Shown: one piece after another, positions 22,916 to 31,212 of the stretch
Layout of the letters: every line of letters begins with the position of its first letter
How positions within the stretch are numbered: the first letter of the stretch is position 1
Assembly (NCBI GenBank): GCA_023954175.1
Contig: JAMLIM010000041.1
Location: 1-34,087 of the forward strand
Reading direction: 5' to 3'
Origin: Rhizobacter sp.
Lineage (GTDB): Bacteria; Pseudomonadota; Gammaproteobacteria; Burkholderiales; Burkholderiaceae_C
DNA length: 34,087 nt
Program-made: the position numbers and the translations under genes
The notes under the pieces: model-generated
Database searches by the model: none
What the model was told of the DNA's origin: nothing
The model's input: the letters and a program-made list of their open reading frames with translations, nothing else

Positions 22916-24148
22916 CTATTCTGTCCTCTTCGCGACAACACCGGCCACCACGCCTGCTGCGTGCAGGTCTGCAATCTCGTCAGGCGTGTAGCCGAGCGAC
23001 GCGAGCACGGCGTCGGTGTGCTCGCCGAGCGCTGGCGGATCGCGTCGCAACGGCAGGCGCGCGCCGTCGAGCGTGAGCGGCAGCAGGGGCGCGCGCGTCT
23101 GGCGGCCGTCGGGCAACGTGAGATCCGCGAGGCCGCCGGTCGCGGCGAGGTGCGGGTCGTCGAACAGATCCTGCGGGCGCGTGATCGGCGCATACGGCAG
23201 TCCGTGCGCCTCGAAGCGCGCCTTGATGTCCTGCGCCGAGAGGGGGGAAAGCCTCTCGCGCAGCAGCGGCATCATCCAGTCGCGCGCCTGCACGCGCTGG
23301 TTGTTGCTGTCGAGCCGCGCGTCGGCCTTCAGGTCCGCAAGACCGAAAGCGTCGCAGAAGCGGGACCACTGGGTGTCGGTCACGACGGCCAGAAACACCT
23401 GCGCGCCGTCGGCCACCGTGAACACGTCGTACACCCCCCAGGCCGAGATGCGACCCGGCATCGGTGCCGCGGGGACACCGGTGACGGCGAACTGCAGCAT
23501 GTGCTGCGCGACGAGAAAGACGTTGTTCTCGAACAGCGCGCTCTGCACCTGCTGACCGCGCCCGGTCTGCGCGCGCTCGGCCAGCGCGGCGAGCACGCCG
23601 ATGGCGCCGAACATGCCGCCCATAATGTCGTTCACGCTGCTGCCCGCACGCAGCGGCCGGCCTTCGGGGCCGGTCATGTAGGCGAGCCCGCCCATCATCT
23701 GCACCACCTCGTCGAGCGCGGTGCGATGCTCGTACGGCCCGGGCAGGAAACCCTTGTGCGAGACGCAGATCAGGCGCGGATTGAGCGCCTCAAGCGTTGC
23801 ATGGTCGAGGCCGAGGGCCGCCATGGCGCCGGGCTTGAAGTTCTCGCTGAAGACATCGGCGCGCGCCGCGAGACGGGTGGCGACTTCGCGACCGCGCGCG
23901 TCCTTCAGGTCGACCGCGAGGCTCAGCTTGTTGCGGTTGAACATCGGGAAGAAGCCGGCGCCGGAGCCGAGCAGGTGCCGGGTGTTGTCGCCCTCGATCG
24001 GCTCGACCTTGACCACCTCGGCCCCCAGGTCGCCGAGGATCATGCCGCAGGTCGGCCCCATCACCATGTGGCTGAGTTCGACCACGCGCAGGCCGGCAAG
24101 CGGCTGGCCCGCGGTGCGAACTTCTCCAGAACCTCCGCCCGCGCTCAC
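22916..24148 (-). CDS. CaiB/BaiF family CoA-transferase
   Basis: Type III CoA-transferase, 410 residues, starting with GTG at 24148. The N-terminal LRVVELSHMVMGPTCGMILGDLGAEVVKVEP is the usual CoA-binding start, the catalytic Asp is D146 in TALDEVVQMMGGLAYMTG, and the C-terminus has the family layout (GLPYAPITRPQDLFDDPHL). It moves CoA between carboxylic acids. The GTG start overlaps the TGA of the upstream EAL gene (24145-24148), which strongly implies translational coupling. The frame runs on open upstream through the EAL gene in another phase, but the family boundaries and the overlap fix this start. Confidence 0.93.
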   Translation of the reverse strand: MSAGGGSGEVRTAGQPLAGLRVVELSHMVMGPTCGMILGDLGAEVVKVEPIEGDNTRHLLGSGAGFFPMFNRNKLSLAVDLKDARGREVATRLAARADVFSENFKPGAMAALGLDHATLEALNPRLICVSHKGFLPGPYEHRTALDEVVQMMGGLAYMTGPEGRPLRAGSSVNDIMGGMFGAIGVLAALAERAQTGRGQQVQSALFENNVFLVAQHMLQFAVTGVPAAPMPGRISAWGVYDVFTVADGAQVFLAVVTDTQWSRFCDAFGLADLKADARLDSNNQRVQARDWMMPLLRERLSPLSAQDIKARFEAHGLPYAPITRPQDLFDDPHLAATGGLADLTLPDGRQTRAPLLPLTLDGARLPLRRDPPALGEHTDAVLASLGYTPDEIADLHAAGVVAGVVAKRTE

Positions 24149-25422
24149 GCCAAATCGCCGGACCAGCCGACGTCGCCGCACACGACACGCAGGCCCTCGC
24201 TCGTGCGCAGCGCGACCGAGATCGTCACGCACAGGTGCGCGCCATGCAGCGTCCGGTAGGGCCGCGTGACCTGCACCCGGCCGAAGGCCTCCATCGCACG
24301 CCGGTAGTAGGGCCGGCGCGCCCAGTGGGCGTCGCGCGTGTCGCGCATCGGTGCGAAGGCGGGCCGCTCGCGGTAGTGCAGTTCCGACGCCCAGACGTTG
24401 TCGCCGATCTGCATCGCGTCGCGCCCGAGCAGATAGCAGACTTCGGCCAACGGCAGTTGCAGGAAGCCCGCCACCGCCTCGGCAAACGGCTTGCCATCGG
24501 CGAGCAGCGCCGACGCGTAGCCGATCGCGTTGATGTAGGGCCTGATGCGCTCGTGGTAGCGGCGCTGCGCGTCGGCGCGGCGCGCCTCGTAGTGCTCCCA
24601 CAGCAGGTGCAGGGCCGACGGCGTGTCGCCCGGCGCAGCCAGCGTCGGCTGCGGGCTGCCGAACAGTTCGCCCTGCACCAGGTCGGCATTCGCATCGAGC
24701 GCGACGCAGGCCTCCTCCTGCGTCTCGATGCCTTCCATCAGCACCAGCGCGCCGCATTGATGCAGCAGCGAAACCATCTGCGTGACGATGCGGCTCGCCT
24801 GCGGCTCGAGCGCGGCGCGGCGCACGAGGCTGCGGTCGAGCTTGACGATCTCCGGCGCGATGCGCCAGACGCGGTCGAAGTTCGACCGCCCGGCGCCGAA
24901 GTCGTCGATCGCGATCAGGCCGCCGCTGGCGCGCACGGCGCGCGCCGCGCTGTCGAAGTCGGCATCCGCCGAGACCTCCTGCTCCAGCACTTCGAGCACG
25001 ACCTGACGGCCTTGAATGCCGCAGCGCGCCTGCAGCGCGCGCTGAAACCCATCGCTCGTCAGCGTCGCGAGCGAGGCGAAGACCTGCGCCTGCATGTTGA
25101 AGAACAGCCAGTGCGGATCGGTCCCCACGAGTTCGGCGAAATTGAGCGCATGGATCATGCGTGCCGCGCGGTCGCCGCGCAGCAGGTGCTGGAACGAGGC
25201 GTCGCCGCGCAGCGCCAGTTCCGACGCAACCCGGGCGCCCGACGCATCGAATGCACGCACCAGCGCCTCGTGGCCGACCGGGCGGCCGTGCGACAGGCTG
25301 TAGACCGGCTGGAAGACGCTCTTGAGCACGAGCCCGTCGAGCGCGATCGCCCACCGCCCCTGGTCACGCCGCAGTGCGGCGCTGAGCGCCTCGAACCCGG
25401 ATTCGCGAAGCGGGGCGTCCAT
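24145..25422 (-). CDS. EAL-domain cyclic-di-GMP phosphodiesterase with YkuI-like C-terminal domain
   Basis: 425 residues, no membrane helix. The EAL domain (about 30-260) keeps the residues needed for activity: EAL at 52-54, N109 in FFNMQ, E144, DDFGAGRSN at 173-181, K194, E230 in MEGIET and Q250. It should therefore hydrolyse c-di-GMP to pGpG. Residues about 280-425 look like the YkuI C-terminal, PAS/Cache-like sensor domain: ADAQRRYHERIRPYINAIGYA, DNVWASELHYRERPAF, RRPYYRRAMEAFGRVQVTRPY and HLCVTISVALRT. The ATG at 25422 has AAGG upstream. A candidate promoter and a 12-codon upstream ORF precede it, and the next gene, a CoA-transferase, overlaps by 4 bp. Confidence 0.93.
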   Translation of the reverse strand: MDAPLRESGFEALSAALRRDQGRWAIALDGLVLKSVFQPVYSLSHGRPVGHEALVRAFDASGARVASELALRGDASFQHLLRGDRAARMIHALNFAELVGTDPHWLFFNMQAQVFASLATLTSDGFQRALQARCGIQGRQVVLEVLEQEVSADADFDSAARAVRASGGLIAIDDFGAGRSNFDRVWRIAPEIVKLDRSLVRRAALEPQASRIVTQMVSLLHQCGALVLMEGIETQEEACVALDANADLVQGELFGSPQPTLAAPGDTPSALHLLWEHYEARRADAQRRYHERIRPYINAIGYASALLADGKPFAEAVAGFLQLPLAEVCYLLGRDAMQIGDNVWASELHYRERPAFAPMRDTRDAHWARRPYYRRAMEAFGRVQVTRPYRTLHGAHLCVTISVALRTSEGLRVVCGDVGWSGDLA

Positions 25423-25434
25423 CGCCGGCTGCCT

Positions 25435-25473
25435 TCAGCGTCGCGCGACCGGATCGTGGGAGGAAGAATGCAT
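25435..25473 (-). other. Candidate 12-codon upstream ORF before the EAL gene
   Basis: ATG at 25473 with AAGGGG 6 bases upstream reads MHSSSHDPVARR then TGA, ending 12 bases before the EAL ATG. The spacing would let ribosomes finishing it re-initiate on the EAL gene. No homology is recognised; it could be chance. Confidence 0.25.
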
Positions 25474-25567
25474 CGTCTGCCCCTTTGCGGCTGTGCGCCG
25501 GCGCGGCTGTGCGTCTTTGCTCGCCCGCGCCGCGACAGCCGATGGCCGCGACAAGGGCGCGCCGATG

Positions 25568-25596
25568 ATTACACTGCGCCGGGCACACACGCACAA
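25568..25596 (-). promoter_or_regulatory. Candidate sigma-70 promoter of the EAL/CoA-transferase/ligase operon
   Basis: TTGTGC (25596-25591), a 17-base spacer and TGTAAT (25573-25568; 5 of 6 to consensus). Transcription would begin near 25561, giving about 140 bases of leader with the 12-codon ORF. It lies in the 239-bp gap after the murB stop, so the operon may be independent of murB. Confidence 0.5.
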
Positions 25597-25661
25597 GTGC
25601 GCGTCCTGGGGGTTGACTGCGGTGGCGTGGCGGCCCGCGGCGACGGCAACGCCGCGCCGGG

Positions 25662-26678
25662 TCAGACGACCACCGGCTCCGGCTCGAGCCGGATGCCAAA
25701 GCGCCCGTAGACGCTTTCCTGGATCGCCCGCGCGAGGGTGACGACCTCCGCCCCGCTCGCACCGCCGCGGTTGACGAGCACCAGCGCCTGCTTTTCGTAG
25801 ACGCCGGCGCGGCCGACGCTCTTGCCCTTCCAGCCGCAGGCGTCGATCAGCCAACCGGCGGCGAGCTTGATGCTGCCGTCGGGCATCGGGTAGTGCACCA
25901 CTGTCGGGTCGCGGCCGATGATGTCGCGGCACTGCGCCTCGCTGACGAACGGGTTCTTGAAGAAGCTCCCCGCGTTGGCGACCAGCGCCGGGTCCGGCAG
26001 CTTGGCGCGCCGGATCGCGCAGACCCAGTCGAAGATCTGGCGCGCGTCGGGGTGGGCGATGCCGGTCTCGGCCTGCCGGCGCTCGAGCTCGAGGTAGCCG
26101 AGCACCGCCCGCCACGGCCGCGGCAGGCGAAAGCGCACGCGCGTGATCAGGCTCTTGCCGGCCAGCGCGTGCTTGAAGACGCTGTCGCGGTAGCCGAAGC
26201 GGCACATCTCGCGCGTCAGGGTCACGGTGCGTCCGGTGACGAAGTCGACCGCGTCGAGCGACTCGAAGCGCTCCTGCAACTCGACGCCGTAGGCGCCGAT
26301 GTTCTGCACCGGCGCCGCGCCGACCGTGCCCGGGATCAGCGCCAGGTTCTCGAGCCCCGGCCAGCCCTGCGCCAGCGTCCAGGCGACGAAGTCGTGCCAG
26401 TTCTCGCCGGCGCCGGCCTCGACGATGAACGCGTCCTCGCGCGCCTCGAGCAGGCGCCGGCCCGCCACCTCGACCTTGAGCACGACCGCCTGCACGTCGC
26501 GCGTGAGCACGATGTTGCTGCCGCCGCCGAGGATGAACTTCGGCGCGCGCCCCATGTCCGGGTGATCGACGACGGCGCGCACGTCGGCCTCGCTCGTCAC
26601 GCGCACCATGCTGCGCGCCAACGACTGCAGCGCGAAAGTGTTGTAGGGTCGCAGGCTCACGCCTGTCTCGATTTGCAT
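25662..26678 (-). CDS. murB: UDP-N-acetylenolpyruvoylglucosamine reductase (MurB, type I)
   Basis: FAD enzyme of peptidoglycan synthesis that reduces UDP-GlcNAc-enolpyruvate to UDP-MurNAc with NADPH. 338 residues, close to E. coli MurB (342), and with the type I hallmark YRDSVFK at 163-169. FAD-binding GGGSN at 51-55, [21 protein letters not shown] after 113, proton-donor Ser S238 in AGSFFKNP and the C-terminal [10 protein letters not shown] with the catalytic Glu are all present. ATG at 26678; only 54 bp separate it from the divergent yajQ, a pairing I regard as typical of Burkholderiales. Confidence 0.97.
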   Translation of the reverse strand: MQIETGVSLRPYNTFALQSLARSMVRVTSEADVRAVVDHPDMGRAPKFILGGGSNIVLTRDVQAVVLKVEVAGRRLLEAREDAFIVEAGAGENWHDFVAWTLAQGWPGLENLALIPGTVGAAPVQNIGAYGVELQERFESLDAVDFVTGRTVTLTREMCRFGYRDSVFKHALAGKSLITRVRFRLPRPWRAVLGYLELERRQAETGIAHPDARQIFDWVCAIRRAKLPDPALVANAGSFFKNPFVSEAQCRDIIGRDPTVVHYPMPDGSIKLAAGWLIDACGWKGKSVGRAGVYEKQALVLVNRGGASGAEVVTLARAIQESVYGRFGIRLEPEPVVV

Positions 26679-26732
26679 GGCAGAATTTTCGTCGATTTGA
26701 GGACGCCTACCCTACAGCGCACAGGAAACATC

Positions 26733-27221
26733 ATGCCCAGCTTCGACGCCGTCATCGAACCCAACCTCGTCGAGTTGCGCAATGCGCTCGACCAGAGCAA
26801 CAAGGAAATCGGCACCCGCTTCGACTTCAAGGGCTCGTCGGCGCGCATCGATCACAAGGACAAGGAGATCACGCTCTTCGCCGACAGCGATTTCCAGATC
26901 GCGCAGGTGACGGACATCCTGCTCGCCAAGCTCGCCAAGCGCGGCGTCGACGTGCGCTACCTCGACACCGGCGCCAAGATCGAGAAGATCGGCGGCGACA
27001 AGGTCAAGCAGGTGGTCGTCGTCAAGAGCGGCATCGAGAGCGACGTCGCGAAGAAGATGCAGACCCTCGTCAAGCAGAGCAAGATGAAGGTGCAGGCCGC
27101 GATCCAGGGCGACAGCGTGCGCGTCAGCGGCGCCAAGCGCGACGACCTGCAGGCCGCGATGGCGCTGCTGCGCAAGGAACTGCCCGACGTCCCGCTGTCG
27201 TTCAACAACTTCAGGGATTGA
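26733..27221 (+). CDS. yajQ: YajQ family cyclic-di-GMP-binding protein
   Basis: 162 residues, full-length match to Yaj[78 protein letters not shown] and PLSFNNFRD. YajQ proteins have two ferredoxin-like folds; a Xanthomonas member is established as a c-di-GMP-responsive transcription cofactor. The ATG has AGGAAA upstream. It is divergent from murB, and a c-di-GMP phosphodiesterase lies two genes away. A stem with one bulge (27235-27254) follows the stop, possibly a terminator. Confidence 0.96.
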   Translation: MPSFDAVIEPNLVELRNALDQSNKEIGTRFDFKGSSARIDHKDKEITLFADSDFQIAQVTDILLAKLAKRGVDVRYLDTGAKIEKIGGDKVKQVVVVKSGIESDVAKKMQTLVKQSKMKVQAAIQGDSVRVSGAKRDDLQAAMALLRKELPDVPLSFNNFRD

Positions 27222-27341
27222 GATGAAGCCGCCCCTGACGCATTGCGTTCAGGCGTCCGTTGGGCGCGCTGTCGCGGTGCGGGGCGGTGCTGAAGCGACG
27301 CCGACCCCACGGCGAGCAACGGGCAGCCGGGGCGCAGCAAG

Positions 27342-28730
27342 ATGAGGCGCGCGCCGAAGCGGCCCGACAAGCCGTCGGTCACGCCAGCTGCGCGCTACCG
27401 CGTCGCGCTGCACGGCTTCAGCGAGTTCGAACGCAACGCCCTCGCCTTCTGCCTGAAGCATGCCGCGGAGCGCGACCCGGCCTATGTGCAGGTCGACCGC
27501 CTCGCCGACAGCGATTTCATCGTCGCCGATGCGAGCCACGAAGTCCTCGCAACGAGCGCGACGCGCGGCCCGCGGATGCGCGACACGCTGTTCGTCGGCG
27601 AACATGCGCCACCCGGCGCGCGCTCGCACGTCGAGCGCCCGATCGACCCCGAGAACATCCTGCGCGCGCTCGACGACATGGCGGCTGCGCGCGACGCCCC
27701 ATCGGGCACCAAGCCGAAGAGCGAACGCGAACGGCCCGACATCGTGCTGCCCCTGCCCGCAGGCGAGAGCGACTTCCCGACGCTGAGCGAGTTCGACATC
27801 ATCGAGACGACGCCCGCGGCGTTTCACCACGAGCCGGTGCTGATCAATCTGGCCGATCTCGAGCCCATCGCCCGCCGGCGCCCGCAAAAGGTGCCCTCCC
27901 CCGAAGTGCCGCCCGCGGCTGCGCCTGAGCCGGCGCCGGAAGCCGAGGCGCGCGCCGGGCGCTCTGCGGCAGCGGCAACCGGATCGAGCAGGCCAGTTGA
28001 CCCCGCGCCGCAAAGCCTTGCACCAAACGTCGCGCCGTCCGCCGAACCCACTGCCCGCCCGCCTTCGCCTGTCGCTGATTTGGACGCGGCGCCGGCGCCG
28101 GCCCTTGGCGAAACCGAGGCGGGGGACGTACCCGTCCCCGAATCCACCGCCCATGCCGAACCACCGCTGCCAGATCCCACGCCGGCCACTGCGCCACCCC
28201 CCGCCGCCCACAAGCGCGCGCTGACGAGCGCCGAGCGTGCCGAGGCCAAGGCCGCGGCGCGTCGCAGGTCAAGGCGTGCCCGGTTGGCGCAGGCCGGCCG
28301 GGCGGGCGCGGAATCCCTGCGCGACGTGCTGCTGCTCGGCCCCGAGCGTGCCAACGCCGAACTCGGCGCCCTGCTTCAGGTCTTCGGCTTCCATGTACAC
28401 CCCGCGACATTCAGCGCCGATGCGCTCGCGCTGATCGCCGGAATGCCGCTGGCGGCGGTCTTCCTCGACGTCGCGCCCGGCAGCGAGGAAGACATGGACG
28501 GCCTCGAGCTGTGCATGGAGATCAAGCAACGGCGTGCCGCGCTCGCCGGCGCGGTGCCCCCGGTCTTCCTGCTGGCCAATCGCGACTCCGCCGCCGGCCG
28601 GGTGCGGGCCGAGCTCGCCGGCTGCAACGCGCTGCTGATCCGACCGGTGACCCGTGGCGACGCGGCACGTGCGCTCGAGGCCGCCGATGTCGCGTTGCCG
28701 GCCGACCAGCGGCGCATCGAGCGGCCCTGA
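27342..28730 (+). CDS. Protein with two degenerate receiver-like domains joined by a Pro/Ala-rich linker
   Basis: 462 residues. Residues about 18-113 follow a receiver-like alpha/beta pattern (RYRVALHGFSEFERNALAFCL, DFIVADASHE with D63, DTLFVGEH, HVERPIDPENILRALDDM). Residues about 170-290 are a disordered Pro/Ala/Glu linker, then a basic Ala/Arg helix (292-318). Residues about 325-450 are a second receiver-like unit: RDVLLLGPERANAELGALLQVFGF, VFLDVAPGSEEDMDGLELCMEIK with D376, PPVFLLANRD and LLIRPVTRGD. In both halves the conserved receiver Lys-Pro is replaced by Arg-Pro (R99-P100, R434-P435) and the acidic pocket after strand 1 is missing, so phosphorylation is doubtful. No output domain. 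The ATG at 27342 is 120 bp after yajQ. Confidence 0.8.
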   Translation: MRRAPKRPDKPSVTPAARYRVALHGFSEFERNALAFCLKHAAERDPAYVQVDRLADSDFIVADASHEVLATSATRGPRMRDTLFVGEHAPPGARSHVERPIDPENILRALDDMAAARDAPSGTKPKSERERPDIVLPLPAGESDFPTLSEFDIIETTPAAFHHEPVLINLADLEPIARRRPQKVPSPEVPPAAAPEPAPEAEARAGRSAAAATGSSRPVDPAPQSLAPNVAPSAEPTARPPSPVADLDAAPAPALGETEAGDVPVPESTAHAEPPLPDPTPATAPPPAAHKRALTSAERAEAKAAARRRSRRARLAQAGRAGAESLRDVLLLGPERANAELGALLQVFGFHVHPATFSADALALIAGMPLAAVFLDVAPGSEEDMDGLELCMEIKQRRAALAGAVPPVFLLANRDSAAGRVRAELAGCNALLIRPVTRGDAARALEAADVALPADQRRIERP

Positions 28731-28765
28731 TCGAGCGCGACCCATCGGCTCGATGTCGGCGCGTG

Positions 28766-28787
28766 AAGGGCGCGGTGCGGCGCCCTT
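28766..28787 (+). terminator. Hairpin after the twin-receiver gene
   Basis: AAGGGCGC-GGTGCG-GCGCCCTT, a perfect 8-bp stem, 35 bases past the stop. Only TT is inside the stem and no long T run follows, so strength is uncertain. Confidence 0.5.
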
Positions 28788-28864
28788 GTCACCGCCGGGA
28801 CAGGGAAGAATGAAACGGTCGTGCTAAAAAGCGCAATGGGCCTGCGGGCAGCCGGAGACAGTGC

Positions 28865-30067
28865 ATGGATCTTAATTTCACCCCCGAAGAACTCGCGTTT
28901 CGCGCCGAGGTGCGCGACTGGGTCGCCGGCAACCTGCCCAGGGCGATCAGCGACAAGGTGCACAACGCGCTCAACCTGACGCGCGAGGACATGCAGGGCT
29001 GGGCGCGCATCCTCGGCAAGAAGGGCTGGCTCGCCTATGGCTGGCCGGAGAAGTTCGGCGGCCCGGGCTGGAACGTCGTCCAGCGCCATCTGTTCGAGGA
29101 AGAATGCGCGCTCGCCGGCGCGCCGCGCATCGTGCCGTTCGGGCCGGTGATGGTCGCGCCCGTCATCATGGCGTTCGGCAACGCCGAACAGCAGCAGCGT
29201 TTCCTGCCCGGCATCGCGAGCGGCGACGTCTGGTGGAGCCAGGGCTACAGCGAGCCGGGCTCGGGCTCCGACCTGGCGTCGCTCAAGACGCGCGCCGTGC
29301 GCGAAGGCAACAAGTTCGTCGTCAACGGCCAGAAGACCTGGACCACGCTCGGCCAGTACGGCGAATGGATCTTCTGCCTGGTGCGCACGAGCACCGACGG
29401 CAAGCCGCAGACCGGCATCAGCTTCCTGCTGATCGACATGAAGAGCCCCGGCGTCACGGTGCGCCCGATCGTGCTGCTCGACGGCGGCGCCGAGGTCAAC
29501 GAGGTGTTCTTCGACAACGTCGAGGTGCCCGCCGAGAACCTGATCGGCGAGGAGAACAAGGGCTGGACCTACGCCAAGCACCTGCTCGCGCACGAGCGCA
29601 CCAACATCGCCGACGTGAATCGCACCAAGCGCGAGCTCGAGCGGCTGAAGCGCATCGCGAAGGCCGAAGGCGTCTACGACGACACGCGGTTTCGCGACCA
29701 GATCGCGCAGCTCGAAGTCGAAGTGGTCGCGCTCGAGATGCTCGTGCTGCGCGTGCTCTCGGCCGAGAAGAGCGGCAAGCAAAGCCTCGACATCGCAGCG
29801 CTGCTCAAGGTGCGCGGCAGCGAGATCCAGCAGCGCTATGCCGAGCTGATGATGCTCGCCGCCGGGCCGTTTGCTGTGCCCTTCATCGCGGAGGCGATGG
29901 AAGCCGGCTGGCAGGGCGACCAGGCCCTCGGCGGCCTGTGGCCGGGCGGCGCCGCGCACTGCGCGCCGCTGGCCTCCACCTACTTCAACCTGCGCAAGAC
30001 GACGATCTACGGCGGCAGCAACGAAGTGCAGCGCAACATCATTGCGCAGATCACGCTGGGAGTCTGA
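28865..30067 (+). CDS. Acyl-CoA dehydrogenase, PimC-like large subunit
   Basis: FAD-dependent acyl-CoA dehydrogenase of 400 residues. FAD and substrate landmarks: YSEPGSGSDLAS near 128-139, KTWTTLGQY near 157-165 and IYGGSNEVQRNII near the C-terminus. The usual catalytic Glu next to that loop (YEG in MCAD) is Gly here; E244 in LLAHERTNIA lies where isovaleryl-CoA dehydrogenase and heteromeric steroid enzymes keep theirs, so it is the likely base. The gene is followed after 2 bp by a second, divergent dehydrogenase gene, the arrangement of PimC/PimD (pimeloyl-CoA). GGAG lies 9 bases before the ATG, and TAAAAA at 28825-28830 with an upstream TG may be an extended -10. Substrate is open. Confidence 0.92.
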   Translation: MDLNFTPEELAFRAEVRDWVAGNLPRAISDKVHNALNLTREDMQGWARILGKKGWLAYGWPEKFGGPGWNVVQRHLFEEECALAGAPRIVPFGPVMVAPVIMAFGNAEQQQRFLPGIASGDVWWSQGYSEPGSGSDLASLKTRAVREGNKFVVNGQKTWTTLGQYGEWIFCLVRTSTDGKPQTGISFLLIDMKSPGVTVRPIVLLDGGAEVNEVFFDNVEVPAENLIGEENKGWTYAKHLLAHERTNIADVNRTKRELERLKRIAKAEGVYDDTRFRDQIAQLEVEVVALEMLVLRVLSAEKSGKQSLDIAALLKVRGSEIQQRYAELMMLAAGPFAVPFIAEAMEAGWQGDQALGGLWPGGAAHCAPLASTYFNLRKTTIYGGSNEVQRNIIAQITLGV

Positions 30068-30069
30068 AA

Positions 30070-31209
30070 ATGGATTTCGAATTCAACGACGATCAGGCCG
30101 CCTTGCGCGAAGCGGTGTCGCGCTGGGTCGAGAAGGGCTACGACTTCGAGCGCCGCCGCGCGATCACGAAAGCGGGCGGCTTCTCGCGCGAAGCGTGGGG
30201 CGAACTCGCCGAACTCGGCCTGCTCGGGCTCGCGTTGCCGGAAGCGAGCGGCGGCATGGGCTTCGGCGCGGTCGAGGCGATGGTCGTGATGGAAGAGCTC
30301 GGCCGCGGCATGGTGCTCGAGCCCTACGCCGCCGTTGCGCTCGTCGCCGCGCCGCTGCTCGCGGCGAGCACCGCGCCCGAAGCTGCGAAGCTTGCGCAGG
30401 GTGTTGCCGACGGCAGCGCGATCGTCGTCCTCGCGCACCAGGAGCGCGGCGCGCGCTACGACCTGGCCAAGGTCGAGACGCGCGCCGAGCGCGATCCTTC
30501 CGGCGCATGGCGCATCAGCGGCGCCAAGAGCATCGTGCCGGCCGGCGAGCATGCCGACGCCTTCATCGTCCCGGCGCGCGTGAGCGGCAGCAAGGACGAT
30601 CCGCAGGGCATCGCCCTCTTCCTCGTCGAACGCGGCGCGAGCGTGACGCTGCGCGGCTACCCGACGCAGGACGGCGCGTGTGCCGCCGAACTGACCTTGG
30701 CGCAGTCACCCGCCATCGAACTGATTGCTGCCGGGCAAGGCTTCGACGCGCTCGAGGCCGCGATCGACCGCGGCATCGCTGCGGTCGCCGCCGAAGCGGT
30801 TGGCGTGATGGACAAGTTCGTCGCGCTGACGGTCGAGTACATGAACACGCGCAAGCAGTTCGGTGTCGCGATCGGCACCTTCCAGGCGCTGCGGCACCGC
30901 ATTGCCGACGTCAAGATCCAGCTCGAGCTCGCGCGCTCGATGAGCTACTTCGCGAGCCTCAAGCTCGGCGAGCCGCCCGCTGCACGTCGCCGCGCGCTGT
31001 CGCAGGCCAAGGTGCAGCTCGGCCACTCGATGCGCTTCGTCGGCCAGCAGTGCATCCAGCTGCACGGCGGCATCGGCATGACCGACGAGTACGTCGGCAG
31101 CCATTGCTTCAAGCGCCTGACGATGATCGAGCTTGCCTACGGCGACACGCTGCACCACCTCGGCGAGGTGAGCGCGCGTCTGCAGGACACGGCGGGGGTG
31201 TTCGCCTGA
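30070..31209 (+). CDS. Acyl-CoA dehydrogenase, PimD-like small subunit
   Basis: 379 residues, acyl-CoA dehydrogenase fold, partner of the preceding gene (2 bp apart). N-terminal MDFEFNDDQAALREAVSRWVEKGYDFE, LGLLGLALPEASGGMGFGAVEAMVVMEELGRG, and the C-terminal NTRKQFGVAIGTFQALRHRIADVKI and QLHGGIGMTDEYVGSHCFKRL match the small-subunit type. The C-terminal YEG/YGG loop is replaced by YGDTLHHL and no catalytic base is evident, so this chain likely completes the FAD/substrate site of a heterotetramer with the large subunit. The gene stops 3 bp from the convergent MFS gene. Confidence 0.91.
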   Translation: MDFEFNDDQAALREAVSRWVEKGYDFERRRAITKAGGFSREAWGELAELGLLGLALPEASGGMGFGAVEAMVVMEELGRGMVLEPYAAVALVAAPLLAASTAPEAAKLAQGVADGSAIVVLAHQERGARYDLAKVETRAERDPSGAWRISGAKSIVPAGEHADAFIVPARVSGSKDDPQGIALFLVERGASVTLRGYPTQDGACAAELTLAQSPAIELIAAGQGFDALEAAIDRGIAAVAAEAVGVMDKFVALTVEYMNTRKQFGVAIGTFQALRHRIADVKIQLELARSMSYFASLKLGEPPAARRRALSQAKVQLGHSMRFVGQQCIQLHGGIGMTDEYVGSHCFKRLTMIELAYGDTLHHLGEVSARLQDTAGVFA

Positions 31210-31212
31210 CCC

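Noticed and set aside
22916-25354. 812-codon minus-strand frame spanning the CoA-transferase and EAL genes
   Set aside because: Only the CaiB part shows a real domain. The upstream part is out of frame with the intact EAL gene, so it is not a fusion.
25468-25710. Plus-strand 80-codon frame with GGGAGGA before ATG
   Set aside because: The good ribosome-binding match is there, but the product is Arg/Ala/Gly-rich, has no family features and runs into the end of murB.
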